Assembly: GCA_009779405.1 (NCBI GenBank)
Contig: WREI01000004.1
Coordinates: 1-64,000 of the forward strand
Length of the DNA stretch: 64,000 nucleotides
Reading direction: 5' to 3'
From: Clostridiales bacterium
GTDB taxonomy: Bacteria > Bacillota > Clostridia > Christensenellales > CAG-138
In this document: piece by piece, positions 38,184-47,602 of the stretch
How the letters are laid out: the number at the start of each line of letters is the position of its first letter
Position numbering within the stretch: position 1 is the stretch's first letter
Notes under the pieces: model-generated
What the model was told of the DNA's origin: nothing
Database searches by the model: none
What the model saw: the letters and a program-made list of their open reading frames with translations, nothing else
Program-made: the position numbers and the translations under genes

Positions 38184-39167
38184 ATGAAAGAACACTTCAC
38201 AAGCAAGCAATTCTATTTCCTGTCACTCGGCAGCATCCTGTTATTGTGCTTCTATCCACTTTGGATGGGTGTACAGATTCTGTCGGCATACATCCGCGAC
38301 GGCTATGTGCATGCGACGGACTACCCCAAATACGTAATCCCCTATACGCCCATTGCCATCGCACTGATTCTGGCGGTCGCGCTGCTGCCCCTCGCGGTGA
38401 AGCTCTGCAAACGCCTTGCGCTGCCTGTGATCTCCGTCTTCGGCGTGGGCATGTTTTTGCTGACGGAAATGCTCTTTGAGCAAGTCACCGTATTCAGCCT
38501 GCAGGAAGGCGCGGCGAATATCGGCTCCTTTCAGGCCTTCCTCTGCATCGCGACGCCGCAGGTGATGCAGACCATCGAATTTCGCGAAACGATAGGCGAA
38601 GCGCTCGCCGCGCGCTATAGCCCCGTCTTCAAACTGCATTTTTATCTGATCGCGATCCTCATCGTGCTCGCGGTGATCGGCGTCGTCCACGGTTTCGGGA
38701 AGATGATACGTGAGCAGAATTATGAAAAAAGAAAGCCCCTCTTATTGCAAAGCGCAGCGGTGACCGCCTTCATAGGTCTCTGCATCTTCGCCTGCTTCAC
38801 GGCCTTCTATCGCACGGGCGAGATTACAGTCGCGCCCGTCTCCGCGTGGCTGATGGGCATATTCTTTATCGTCTTCGGCCTGACCGCGGGCGTATACACG
38901 GGCAGCCTGCTCTATTTCAAAAAACCCCTGTTCTCCCGCGCCCTCCCCGCCCTGGTTGCCGCCGCCACCACCATCCTCATGTACATAGGCGAACTCGTCA
39001 TGATGGGCGGCGAGCTCTTCCGCTTCGGCAGCGGCCCCTTCTTCGCCTCGATAGGTGCCTGTGCCTTTGCACCGATGGATTGGGTGGTTGTTCTTTTGTC
39101 GGGGGTGATTACGTATTTGCTGCTGTTTTTAGTGCGGCACCCTACATTACAATTCGCATGCAAATAA
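38184..39167 (+). CDS. multi-TM membrane protein
   Basis: Hydrophobic ORF with RBS, co-directional. Confidence 0.6.
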   Translation: MKEHFTSKQFYFLSLGSILLLCFYPLWMGVQILSAYIRDGYVHATDYPKYVIPYTPIAIALILAVALLPLAVKLCKRLALPVISVFGVGMFLLTEMLFEQVTVFSLQEGAANIGSFQAFLCIATPQVMQTIEFRETIGEALAARYSPVFKLHFYLIAILIVLAVIGVVHGFGKMIREQNYEKRKPLLLQSAAVTAFIGLCIFACFTAFYRTGEITVAPVSAWLMGIFFIVFGLTAGVYTGSLLYFKKPLFSRALPALVAAATTILMYIGELVMMGGELFRFGSGPFFASIGACAFAPMDWVVVLLSGVITYLLLFLVRHPTLQFACK

Positions 39168-39218
39168 AAACACCCGGGAAGCAGTTGCTCCCCGGATGCC
39201 AAAAGTTCCCCCGGCGTT

Positions 39219-39632
39219 TTATGCCGCCCGCCTGTGGTTCTGGAATGCGCCGATCAGATAAACCGCGGGCAGCGCCAGGCCGAGAGTCCAGCCCAAAAAG
39301 TCAAAGCGGCGGGTCCATATGCAGGTGAGCACATTCCCGGCGACCGAGAGGAGGACGACGATGATGCCGAGCGCGATGCAGGTCATGGCCTTCTCGGGCC
39401 TGGCCGCGTTTTTCGCGCCGGCGATGCCCGCCACCAACTGCATCACGGCGCCGACCGTAGACAGCAGGGCGGCCAGGGTCAGCATCCAGGACGCGACGCG
39501 CAGCGTGGCGGCCAAGAGACCCACGCCCGCCACGGCGATAATGCCGACTATAATGGCGATCGCGCCGCCGATGATCATTAAAATGCCGGTCACCTTGAGC
39601 AGCATATTGGTTTTCGTTTCCATAGATTCCAT
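39219..39632 (-). CDS. small membrane protein (DUF4064-like)
   Basis: LLKVTGILMIIGGAIAIIVGIIAV and further TMs. Confidence 0.5.
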   Translation of the reverse strand: MESMETKTNMLLKVTGILMIIGGAIAIIVGIIAVAGVGLLAATLRVASWMLTLAALLSTVGAVMQLVAGIAGAKNAARPEKAMTCIALGIIVVLLSVAGNVLTCIWTRRFDFLGWTLGLALPAVYLIGAFQNHRRAA

Positions 39633-39764
39633 ATCTCCATATCTCTGATTTTGTTTATACGGAGACAGTTTGCGCAAAATATCCGTTTTTATTCGGCGCT
39701 GCCGCGTATACTATTGACAGAACCACAAGCGTACACTATCATGTACGCAAAGGAGGTGGCGTTT

Positions 39765-40013
39765 ATGGTAAACACAAACATCACGAATTTCAGAAAAAAT
39801 ATCTTTGGGATATTGGAGCAGACCATCAAATACAATGAGCCGGTGAATATCAGCACAAAGGACGGCAATGCCGTTGTGCTGAGCGAGGAAGATTACAACG
39901 GCTTGATGGTAACGCTTCAAATCTGCAGCGTACCCGGCATGAAAGAAAAGATCGTTGAGGGCCTGCACACGCCCATAGCGGACTGTCTTTCCGAGGACGA
40001 GGCAGATTGGTGA
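39765..40013 (+). CDS. YefM-family antitoxin
   Basis: TNITNFRKNIFGILEQTIKYNEPVNISTKDGNAVVLSEEDYNGLMVTL. Confidence 0.9.
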   Translation: MVNTNITNFRKNIFGILEQTIKYNEPVNISTKDGNAVVLSEEDYNGLMVTLQICSVPGMKEKIVEGLHTPIADCLSEDEADW

Positions 40014-40279
40014 TGTATAACATTGTCTATACCAAGAGGGCGGCGGCGGATATTCCCAAGCTGAAATCCGCCAAGTTAGACAGCAAGGCGAGAGCGCTGA
40101 TCGATCTGATCCGCACGGCCCCGTACCAAAATCCGCCGCCCCATGAAAAACTTGTGGGCGACTTGCAGGGCGCATATTCCCGTCGGATTAATATCAAGCA
40201 TCGCTTAGTTTATGAGGTTATGGAGGAAACAAAGACCGTCAAGATACTCAGCCTTTGGACGCATTATGAAAACATGTAA
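40007..40279 (+). CDS. Txe/YoeB-family toxin
   Basis: YQNPPPHEKLVGDLQGAYSRRINIKHRLVYEV; overlaps antitoxin. Confidence 0.9.
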   Translation: MVMYNIVYTKRAAADIPKLKSAKLDSKARALIDLIRTAPYQNPPPHEKLVGDLQGAYSRRINIKHRLVYEVMEETKTVKILSLWTHYENM

Positions 40280-40340
40280 TCGTTTTCCGTTGACATTGCG
40301 CAAAAACTCTGTTAGAGTTTCGGACAAGAACAAATAGAAA

Positions 40341-41117
40341 ATGGGGCGAAATATGGAGACGATTATTTGCGAAAAATGCGGATACGTTTTTGACGCGCGC
40401 GACAGGTTCTGCGAAGCATGCGGGGCTATTCGAAAGACGGCGGCGGCGCGCGAAATGCCCGCCCCTCCCCCTCCCGCCCCGGCGAGAGCCTGCAAAAACT
40501 GCAATACCCCCTTGGGAGACGAGGACAATTTCTGCATCGCGTGCGGAACCCCCGCGGGCGCGCCGTCCCAAGGGCAAGGCGAGGATAGCCCCCGGCCCTT
40601 TTGGGAGATAAGCGGTTCGATGTTGCGTAAGTTTTGGTATCTGATTCCGATTGCGGTGATCGTGATCGCGCTGGTTCTCATCCTCATCTTCTCGCGAAAG
40701 GGCAGCAACAATCCTTCCACGACCCCCGAAGCAGGCACGCCCGAACCGACGGCGGCAATAAGCGAGCCCGCAACCCTTCCGCCCGCGACGCCCGTACCCG
40801 TTACGCCCGCGCCCGCCACGCCCGAACCGGTCAACGAATTGGAACAACTCGTGTTGGAGGGAGAGAACAGGCTCTATACGCGCGAGGAACTGATCGGAAA
40901 GAGCGCGTATGAGCTCTCCATACTCCGCAACGGCATGTTTGCCCTCTCGGGCAAAATCTTTTCGAGGAACAAGGAAGTCAAAGCGTTTTTCGAAGCCTGC
41001 GACTGGTACACTCCCTACTCGGAGGATGACGGGAAAGTCCGGGCAAAATTCAACACATTCCAGAAAGCAAATGTCGATTTGATTTTAGCATTGGAAAGAG
41101 AATTGGGGTATCGATAA
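40341..41117 (+). CDS. zinc-ribbon membrane protein with YARHG domain
   Basis: CEKCGYVFDARDRFCEACG; CKNCNTPLGDEDNFCIACG; YTREELIGKSAYELSILRNGMFALSGKIF. Confidence 0.75.
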   Translation: MGRNMETIICEKCGYVFDARDRFCEACGAIRKTAAAREMPAPPPPAPARACKNCNTPLGDEDNFCIACGTPAGAPSQGQGEDSPRPFWEISGSMLRKFWYLIPIAVIVIALVLILIFSRKGSNNPSTTPEAGTPEPTAAISEPATLPPATPVPVTPAPATPEPVNELEQLVLEGENRLYTREELIGKSAYELSILRNGMFALSGKIFSRNKEVKAFFEACDWYTPYSEDDGKVRAKFNTFQKANVDLILALERELGYR

Positions 41118-41128
41118 GGCGCGAACCG

Positions 41129-41151
41129 GGCGGATACTATCCGCCCCTACA
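41129..41151. repeat. GTAGGGGCGGATA-type palindrome
   Basis: gggcggatactatccgcccctac. Confidence 0.6.
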
Positions 41152-41195
41152 AAGCTCCACGTACCAACATAGAAAAAACCCACCAGCTTTAATCC

Positions 41196-41330
41196 ATGAT
41201 TTCCGGCGGCGTGTACGCCGGAAATCATACCTATCATGCGGCTGTGCGCGACAGATGAAAGTCTGAGTGCACAGCCGCATGGGAAACCCGCCGCAGCGAT
41301 CCGTGACGACAAGCGAAGCTTGCCGTCACG
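41196..41330. other. cluster of three consecutive strong hairpins
   Basis: atgatttccggcg/cgccggaaatcat; atgcggctgtgc/gcacagccgcat; cgtgacgacaagc/gcttgccgtcacg. Confidence 0.75.
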
Positions 41331-41332
41331 CC

Positions 41333-42142
41333 CTATTGCATTGCCGCCCCGCAATACTCACAGCGCCCTGCCGCATCCGGCACGCAGGTCGCGCCGCAAG
41401 CGGGGCAGGCCCGCGCCACCTTCGGCGCGTTGGCGGCGGCGATGTTTTGGCGCACCGCCTGCCGTACCTGTATGAGCGCCTGTTTGATCTCCTCACCGAG
41501 CGCTTCGCATTCGCGATACTCGACATTCTGCCGCGGGTCATGACTGCCGCCGCCACCGGATTGCAGTCTGAACCCGCCGATGGCTATGCTGCCCGACGGC
41601 GTGTAAGTGGGCTTCACTTCAATAGAACTGCTGTTGATGCGGAAGCGTATCTCGTCAAACCAGGGACTGCTCACGTGAATCACGGCATAAAAATCGTATG
41701 AATACGTATAGCGGGGCGGGTTGTAGCTCACCATTTTGCCCTCCGCGTCCTTGCGCTTCTCCTCGGACTTGCTCTCCTGCACGTCGATATTGCAACCGGT
41801 GACCTGCGAAAAGTCCAGCACATCGGGATTCTCATCCTGCCAGCGCCGCGCGCCGGAGACAACAAACTTGCCGGCGTCCTCGTCTAACAGCACCTTTGTC
41901 CCCAGCCCCAGGCTGCGGGTAACGCGAAACCCCGAGACCGCGCTCTTGTTCTCCTCGCGATAGGCGAGCTGCGCTTTGATGTCCGCCAGAGTGCTCCTCC
42001 GCCGATCGCTGAACCATGGCGAGAGGAGCTTTGCGCAGTCCTTGCACATATTGCCGTCGTCCAATTTGCGGTTGCCCAAGAGTCCTATCTTGTCTCCGCA
42101 GATGTCACAGAATTTCTTGTCAAACAGCCCCATTTTCGTCAC
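41333..42142 (-). CDS. DUF4428-type zinc-ribbon protein
   Basis: FCDICGDKIGLLGNRKLDDGNMCKDCAKLLSPWFSDRRRSTLADIK; C-terminal CPACGATCVPDAAGRCEYCG. Confidence 0.75.
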   Translation of the reverse strand: MTKMGLFDKKFCDICGDKIGLLGNRKLDDGNMCKDCAKLLSPWFSDRRRSTLADIKAQLAYREENKSAVSGFRVTRSLGLGTKVLLDEDAGKFVVSGARRWQDENPDVLDFSQVTGCNIDVQESKSEEKRKDAEGKMVSYNPPRYTYSYDFYAVIHVSSPWFDEIRFRINSSSIEVKPTYTPSGSIAIGGFRLQSGGGGSHDPRQNVEYRECEALGEEIKQALIQVRQAVRQNIAAANAPKVARACPACGATCVPDAAGRCEYCGAAMQ

Positions 42143-42233
42143 TCCTTAATATGATTTGCGACAGCTTGCCGCTATCCTAATAATATACGAATTCATTACC
42201 ATAATGCAAGCCTTTTACATGCATGTGTTAATT

Positions 42234-42279
42234 TGTAGGGGCGCGATATGGGCGTCTCCCACGGGAGACGCCGCGCCCA
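42234..42279. repeat. GTAGGGGCG-family palindromic element
   Basis: gtaggggcgcgatatgggcgtctcccacgggagacgccgcgccc. Confidence 0.6.
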
Positions 42280-42315
42280 TGCCAGAGTATTTGATACCCC
42301 GAAAGGACCCACCCC

Positions 42316-43086
42316 ATGAAATTCCTCCGCATCCTCCTCATCCTCGCCGGGCTTGCGCTCGTTGCCGACACGATCTTTGTCTTCACCAGATCCAACTTCA
42401 ATCTGGGCGTCATCCTGCCCGCCTTTTTCGGGCTGCCGCTTCTGGCGCTCGGACTCTTCCTCCCCAAAATGACGCGGGGCTTCGGCGCGCTGATGAAGTG
42501 GGCGATGACGGGCGGGCTCTGCCTTGCGCTGGTGATTTTGACGGTTTGCGGCATCTTGATGATCTCGGCCGTACGCGATGAAGATACGGTCGAAGCGGAC
42601 GCGCTGATCGTGCTGGGCGCGGGCCTGCGCTTTGGCGACCGTATCTCCTTCGTATTGAGGTCGCGCTTGGATGTGGCGGCGGACTATCTGATAGAACACC
42701 CGGACTGTATCGTCGTTGTCTCGGGTGGACAGGGCCCCGATGAAACGGTCACGGAGGCCTTCGCCATGGAGAAATATCTGGTTGAGGTCAGGGGCATCGC
42801 GCCCGAGCGCATCATACAAGAGGACAGGGCGACCAGCACGGCCGAAAACTTCGCCTTTTCCATAGAAGTGCTTAACGCGCACTACGGGGAGGACGCGGCG
42901 TCCCTGCGTCTCGCCTATGTGACCACGGGTTTCCACGTATACCGCGCCGGGCGCGTAGCCAACGGCATAGGTCTGCCCATGCCCGGTCTCGCTTCCCGCG
43001 ACTATCCCTACATCGCCTTCAACAATTTCCTGCGCGAGAGTGTCGGGATCTGCGTGTATGCGCTGCGAGGGGAGTTTGCGGGGTAG
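42316..43086 (+). CDS. YdcF/DUF218-family membrane protein
   Basis: DALIVLGAGLRFGDRIS...VVSGGQGPDETVTEAFAMEKYL...EDRATSTAENFAFS. Confidence 0.85.
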   Translation: MKFLRILLILAGLALVADTIFVFTRSNFNLGVILPAFFGLPLLALGLFLPKMTRGFGALMKWAMTGGLCLALVILTVCGILMISAVRDEDTVEADALIVLGAGLRFGDRISFVLRSRLDVAADYLIEHPDCIVVVSGGQGPDETVTEAFAMEKYLVEVRGIAPERIIQEDRATSTAENFAFSIEVLNAHYGEDAASLRLAYVTTGFHVYRAGRVANGIGLPMPGLASRDYPYIAFNNFLRESVGICVYALRGEFAG

Positions 43087-43177
43087 GGGTGCGATATTAA
43101 GCGGCTCCGCAGGAGACGCGGCGCCTATGATGGAGCATATGAAACCCGGTGCAGGGCGCGATATATCGCGCCCCTAC
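43083..43177. repeat. GTAGGGG-family palindromic element
   Basis: gtaggggtgcgatatt...ggctccgcaggagacgcggcgcc...gcagggcgcgatatatcgcgcccctac. Confidence 0.65.
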
Positions 43178-43869
43178 CTCTCCGGCAACACATGCAGCAA
43201 AAATAAGCGTATCCGCTCCGCCACCGCGTATAGAAACGCGGCGTTCGTCGGCGCGTCCGCTCTCTCCTCGCGGCTGTATCCGAAGAAGGCACGCTGTACG
43301 CTTACATCGCCGTCCTTCCACGCACAGAAGACGGAATGGTTCACACATTTCTCGGCCATGCGCGGCGTGCTGGCACCCACCTTAGCCAGAGCGGGATAGA
43401 TATCCTGGGATAGATGCAGGGGCGCGCTGTCCGCTTGCAGGAGCATCTCAATGGCGATGCGTATATACATAAAGCCCAATTGCCGCTCGGGTACCGACAG
43501 TTCGCGCAGCACATGCGCAATCATTGCGTCCAATTGCAGCGGTTGGGCGGCATCTATCCCGCACATGCGCTTGAGACGAAAGAGGGCGCGCTCCCAGTCA
43601 GGTTCCCCGTGCATCACATCCTGCGCCCAAAAACAGAGCGGGCTCGGGGGCAAGTCCGGCGGCGCGATATAGAGCACGGAACTGCCCGAGTTCGCGAGAC
43701 AGGCCTGTTCACGCTCGGTAGCCGCGTGGAAGAACACAACCGCGTCCGCATCATTGGCATTGCTGAGCTCGGTCTCCGTCAACAGCACGCAGTTGCCGTC
43801 CCGCGCGCATGCGGCGGCAAACTCCGCCCGAAGGGCGTCGCTTGCACCGCACAGGAGTATGTGCAACAT
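43174..43869 (-). CDS. Spo0A-C-domain-like regulator (divergent)
   Basis: C-terminal half parallels the neighbouring Spo0A-C protein (AFFGYSREERADAPTNAAFLYAVAERIRL). Confidence 0.6.
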   Translation of the reverse strand: MLHILLCGASDALRAEFAAACARDGNCVLLTETELSNANDADAVVFFHAATEREQACLANSGSSVLYIAPPDLPPSPLCFWAQDVMHGEPDWERALFRLKRMCGIDAAQPLQLDAMIAHVLRELSVPERQLGFMYIRIAIEMLLQADSAPLHLSQDIYPALAKVGASTPRMAEKCVNHSVFCAWKDGDVSVQRAFFGYSREERADAPTNAAFLYAVAERIRLFLLHVLPER

Positions 43870-43895
43870 ATTGTGTCCTCCCTTTATTTGAATCC

Positions 43896-43923
43896 GTAAG
43901 GGCGCAATATATTGCACCCCTAC
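43896..43923. repeat. GTAGGGGCG-family palindrome
   Basis: gtaagggcgcaatatattgcacccctac. Confidence 0.6.
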
Positions 43924-43924
43924 C

Positions 43925-44686
43925 CTACGATTGCTCCCGCATCTTCGCCCGCACATGCGCCGCCACGGTGAAAATATACGCAGAATTACTGGGGACGTCG
44001 CGCGCCGCGTCCACGGTATAGCCGAAATGCGCCTGGAGACATCCGATATCCGCAAAGATCCAGGAGCTCGCGATGGCATGGCGCATGCCGCGCTCCACAA
44101 CGGCGACCGAGCAGCCGCATTTTTCCGCGACGGCGGGATAGATATCGCCCATCACCCGCAATTTCGTGAGGTTATCCGCCGCGCAGACCATTTTGACCGC
44201 TTCCAGCAGAAAGCGATAACCCTGCAAGTGCGGCGATACGCCCAGATTTTGCAGCAGCTTTGCGGCCACCCGCTCCGTCTTGCGCGCGTTCACCGACGGC
44301 GCGGGCGTGGCACCCGACTGCAGCGCCGTGATCTGCGATATATGTGAGAGCAGTACGGCGGGCGCGATGGGGCGGACGAAGAAATAGGTCACGATGCCCT
44401 TGGTGAAGCGCAGAAACTGCGGCGTGACATAGTTCGTAAGCGCGAAGAGCAGCGGCGATTTTTCAAAATCCGCGTTCTCGAAGAACTCCAGCACAGACAG
44501 GGGATCCGCGCCCGGCAGTGCCAGATCCAACAGCATAATATCCGGCATGGCGGCACAGAGACGCGCAAAACCGGCGTTCAAATCCGTAAGGACAGAGAAC
44601 CCCGTAACAGTCGGAAGAGCGGCGGCACTGGTTGTGAGTCCCTCCAGCAACGCGGCATCGGCAGAGAGAACGGTGACTTTTAACAT
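43925..44686 (-). CDS. response regulator with Spo0A-like C-terminal domain
   Basis: Receiver-like N-term (DIMLLDLALPGADPLSVLEF); YPAVAEKCGCSVAVVERGMRHAIASSW...LQAHFGYTVDAARDVPSNSAYI. Confidence 0.75.
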   Translation of the reverse strand: MLKVTVLSADAALLEGLTTSAAALPTVTGFSVLTDLNAGFARLCAAMPDIMLLDLALPGADPLSVLEFFENADFEKSPLLFALTNYVTPQFLRFTKGIVTYFFVRPIAPAVLLSHISQITALQSGATPAPSVNARKTERVAAKLLQNLGVSPHLQGYRFLLEAVKMVCAADNLTKLRVMGDIYPAVAEKCGCSVAVVERGMRHAIASSWIFADIGCLQAHFGYTVDAARDVPSNSAYIFTVAAHVRAKMREQS

Positions 44687-44984
44687 AAGATTCCTAATGG
44701 GAACAAATTGTGATTGCAATATGAAAATTATAATAGTATATTAGCAGAAGCGACACGAATATTCAATGGATTTGCAACATTTCTTTTATTCTTTTTTCGC
44801 GCCTTTTTTACATCCGTAAGTCTATTATTATATGAAAAGTTAACACACGGAAAAATTTCCATGAATAAATCACGAACAGTCGCGTGAAAACTGGAATTTT
44901 CATGCAAGCTACAGTATCATAGAGCATGTGAAACTATCCGACAAAGGAGATTGTCGGCACGCAGACTATTAAGGAGGCGCGGGA

Positions 44985-45818
44985 ATGGCGAAAAAACGCT
45001 ATCGCGTGACAACGCAGGGATATTTGGTGCTATCCGTTCTATTGGTCATCATAATCGCCATACTGCTGATTGCGATTTTTTCCTGCGCGCCGCAAGATAG
45101 GGGAGACGCCTTGGAGACGCCGGGTCCGACCCTTCCCACGCAGGCGCCGCCGGATCCGACGCAGGATCCGTACGCTGACTTAGAGGACACGCCCGACCCG
45201 TACGGGCAGGGTACACCGGGGATGGACATCCCCTCCATGACCAATACACCGCCGGCGCCCGAGGTGACGAATACGCCCATGCCCACAGTGCCGAGCGGCG
45301 TGATGACCACGCCCTCCGCCGATATGATGAACAAGGCGACGGGCGGCGAGCTGAGCAAGGGCGATGTGAACATGCGCCAGGGTCCCGGCACGGAATATGC
45401 CGTCGTGAAAAAAGGACTGAAAAAGGGAACGAGCCTGACCATCTATACCGAAGTGAACGGCTGGTACTTTTTGAAGCTCAACTCGGACAACACCTATGGG
45501 TATATCCGCAAAGATATGGTGAAGCTGAACGGGCAGCTGGGCGCGGCGGCAACGCCGGAGCCGGAAGCTCCCCCGAACACGGTGCGGGGCACCCTGAACT
45601 CCACGGTCGTATTGCGCAGCGCGCCGACCACAGCGGACGACAGCAACAAGATCAAGGAATTTTATGCGGGCCAAGTCGTGTATATCGAATATAAAGAAAC
45701 CGGATCAGACGGCAAGGTGTTCTACTATCTGACCGTGGCAGGCACGAGCTATAAGGGCTATATGTGGGCCACTCTGATCAAGGTAAACGGCACCGTGCCG
45801 GATAAGACGCCGGATTAA
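44985..45818 (+). CDS. membrane-anchored SH3b-domain protein
   Basis: DVNMRQGPGTEYAVVKKGLKKGTSLTIYTEVNGWYFLKLN; second SH3b-like domain. Confidence 0.8.
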   Translation: MAKKRYRVTTQGYLVLSVLLVIIIAILLIAIFSCAPQDRGDALETPGPTLPTQAPPDPTQDPYADLEDTPDPYGQGTPGMDIPSMTNTPPAPEVTNTPMPTVPSGVMTTPSADMMNKATGGELSKGDVNMRQGPGTEYAVVKKGLKKGTSLTIYTEVNGWYFLKLNSDNTYGYIRKDMVKLNGQLGAAATPEPEAPPNTVRGTLNSTVVLRSAPTTADDSNKIKEFYAGQVVYIEYKETGSDGKVFYYLTVAGTSYKGYMWATLIKVNGTVPDKTPD

Positions 45819-45958
45819 TTGCAGGGGCTCATTGACCGTCCGTAATTGCTCGTTTTCCGCATCTCAGACGCGCAATGCGCGCCCCTACACCCCCGTCCCA
45901 TCCAAATCCTGACACGGAACTCAAGACATGATATGCTCCAAAGAAAACCGACGGGGAC

Positions 45959-46219
45959 ATGCCACAATGGAAGACAATGTTATCTTTTTGGATGAGGATC
46001 CGCGCCGGGTATTGCATCGTTTTTACAGCGCAAGAAGCGCGAGACCCGCCTGTACCTGCCAAAGTAACCGGCGACGTCGAGGCGCGCATCATTGCGCTGG
46101 CATACAGTGAACCGCCGAAGGGGTATGCAAGGTGGTCGATCCGCGTTTTGGCGAAGAAAAGCGTGGAGCTGGGCATGATGGACAGTCTTTCGCGCATGAC
46201 GGTCAGCCGTCTTTTATAA
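45959..46219 (+). pseudogene. IS630 transposase N-terminal part
   Basis: VTGDVEARIIALAYSEPPKGYARWSIRVLAKKSVELGMMDSLSRMTVSRLL then stop. Confidence 0.7.
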
Positions 46220-46890
46220 AAACGGAATATAAGTCTCATTTGAGGAAGATGTTGTGCATACCGCCCAAGCAGAATGCCAAGTTTGTTGCCCGCATGAAGG
46301 ATGTTTTGGCGGTATATGAGCGGCCATACGATGCGGACTGCCCCGTTGTCTGCATGGATGAGAAGCCCTATCAGCTTCTGGATGCGCGGCGCGAACCCAT
46401 CCCCATGAGCGAAAACAATCATATTGAGAGGTATGATTGCGAATACGAACGGAAGGGGACCTGCTCGATTTTCATGTTCACCGAGGCGTTGGCGGGGTGG
46501 CGGCACACGGTGGCGCTCCCGCAGCGGATGCGCAAGGACTGGGCGAATCAAATACAGTGGTTGCTGGACAAGCAATATCCAACCGAAGAGAAGGTGGTGT
46601 TAGCGGTGGACAATCTCAACACGCATGCCATTTCTTCGCTTTATGAAACATTTGCGCCGGAGGAAGCGTTCCGCCTGTCGCAGCGGCTGGAAATCCACTT
46701 CACCCCGAAGCACGGATCCTGGCTGAACATTGCGGAGCTGGAGTTGTCGGCCCTATCGATTCAATGTCTCGGTCGGCGGCGCATCCCGACGATTGCGCAA
46801 CTGAACGAAGAGCTGGCCGCATGGGGCACAAACCGAATCACCGCACAAAAGGGAGTGAACTGGCAATTCACCAACGCGGACGCAAGGTGA
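46132..46890 (+). CDS. IS630 transposase catalytic part (DDE), different frame
   Basis: VVCMDEKPYQLLDARRE; VVLAVDNLNTHAISSLYETF; IHFTPKHGSWLNIAELELS. Confidence 0.8.
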   Translation: MVDPRFGEEKRGAGHDGQSFAHDGQPSFIKTEYKSHLRKMLCIPPKQNAKFVARMKDVLAVYERPYDADCPVVCMDEKPYQLLDARREPIPMSENNHIERYDCEYERKGTCSIFMFTEALAGWRHTVALPQRMRKDWANQIQWLLDKQYPTEEKVVLAVDNLNTHAISSLYETFAPEEAFRLSQRLEIHFTPKHGSWLNIAELELSALSIQCLGRRRIPTIAQLNEELAAWGTNRITAQKGVNWQFTNADAR

Positions 46891-47029
46891 AGATTTAGAT
46901 GGGACGGGGCGCTACTGAGGTTGCACTTCGTTCACTCATGCATTTGGCATGTTTTTATTTGCAAAAAATATTGACAAGCGCCGTCCGCATACTGTATCAT
47001 ATGGCAGTCGCGCATGCGATTGTGCGTGT

Positions 47030-47106
47030 CGGGGTGTAGCGCAGACCGGTAGCGCACGTGCTTTGGGAGCATGGGGTCGAAGGTTCAAATCCTTTCACCC
47101 CGACCA
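47030..47106 (+). tRNA. tRNA-Pro (TGG)
   Basis: cggggtgtagcgcag...gtgctttgggagcat...ggttcaaatcctttcaccccgacca; complete cloverleaf with CCA. Confidence 0.92.
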
Positions 47107-47279
47107 CGTCGGAGCGGACTCCGCTACGTTCGCGGCGATTTATTGCATAAATCACCGCTCATACGCTCTGTCGCTCCTCCTTTGCCGAAAAAAGTCACGG
47201 CAAGTCGAAAGGCTTCGCTTGCAAGCGCGCTCTCGCCTTTCTTTGTTGCCTACCAACTTTTTTCGGGAACTACGCAGAC

Positions 47280-47354
47280 GGCCCCTTGGTCAAGCGGTTA
47301 AGACATCGCCCTTTCACGGCGGTAACAGGAGTTCGATTCTCCTAGGGGTCACCA
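47280..47354 (+). tRNA. tRNA-Glu (TTC)
   Basis: ggccccttggtcaagcggtt...cgccctttcacggcgg...agttcgattctcctaggggtcacca. Confidence 0.92.
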
Positions 47355-47403
47355 AGCGCGTATCACCCGGTAAGTCTCCGATTTGCCGGGTGCGCTTTTC
47401 GGA

Positions 47404-47510
47404 GTTAAAAGTGAATAGTTAAGAGTGAAGAGTTATGGTTGAAGTTTTATTATAGAAATCCCGCAGGAATTTCCACCGCAACTCTTAACTATTCACTATT
47501 CACTCTTAAC
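47404..47510. repeat. heptad-repeat element with hairpin core (H5) between tRNA genes
   Basis: gttaaaa gtgaata gttaaga gtgaaga gtt (47404-47434); gaaatcccgcaggaatttc; aactcttaactattcactattcactcttaac (47480-47510). Confidence 0.9.
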
Positions 47511-47519
47511 TCCCCACGA

Positions 47520-47596
47520 GGGCCCTTAGCTCAGTTGGTTAGAGCACTCGACTCATAATCGAGTAGTCCCGGGTTCAAGTCCCTGAGGGCCCACCA
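47520..47596 (+). tRNA. tRNA-Met/Ile2 (CAT anticodon)
   Basis: gggcccttagctcagttggtt...ctcgactcataatcgag...gggttcaagtccctgagggcccacca. Confidence 0.9.
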
Positions 47597-47602
47597 TACA
47601 AC

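Larger units (their letters stand above)
45888..46912 (+). mobile_element. IS630-family insertion sequence (transposase in two frames)
   Basis: Inverted ends ccccgtcccatccaaatc (from 45891) / gatttagatgggacgggg (to 46909); TA flanks at 45886-45887 and 46913-46914; two overlapping transposase ORFs. Confidence 0.8.

Noticed and set aside
40205-40834. - strand ORFs opposite the YARHG protein
   Set aside because: Low-complexity Gly/Val/Ala-rich antisense translation.
44937-44956. ccgaca-aaggagat-tgtcgg hairpin upstream of the SH3b gene as a riboswitch
   Set aside because: Only a 6-bp stem, and the likely RBS is the later aaggagg at about 44970; insufficient evidence.
45888-46912. IS630 element as parent of the GTAGGGGCG palindromes
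   Set aside because: Inverted ends (CCCCGTCCCATC) do not match GTAGGGGCG ends beyond the shared TA and short GC-run; relationship not supported.
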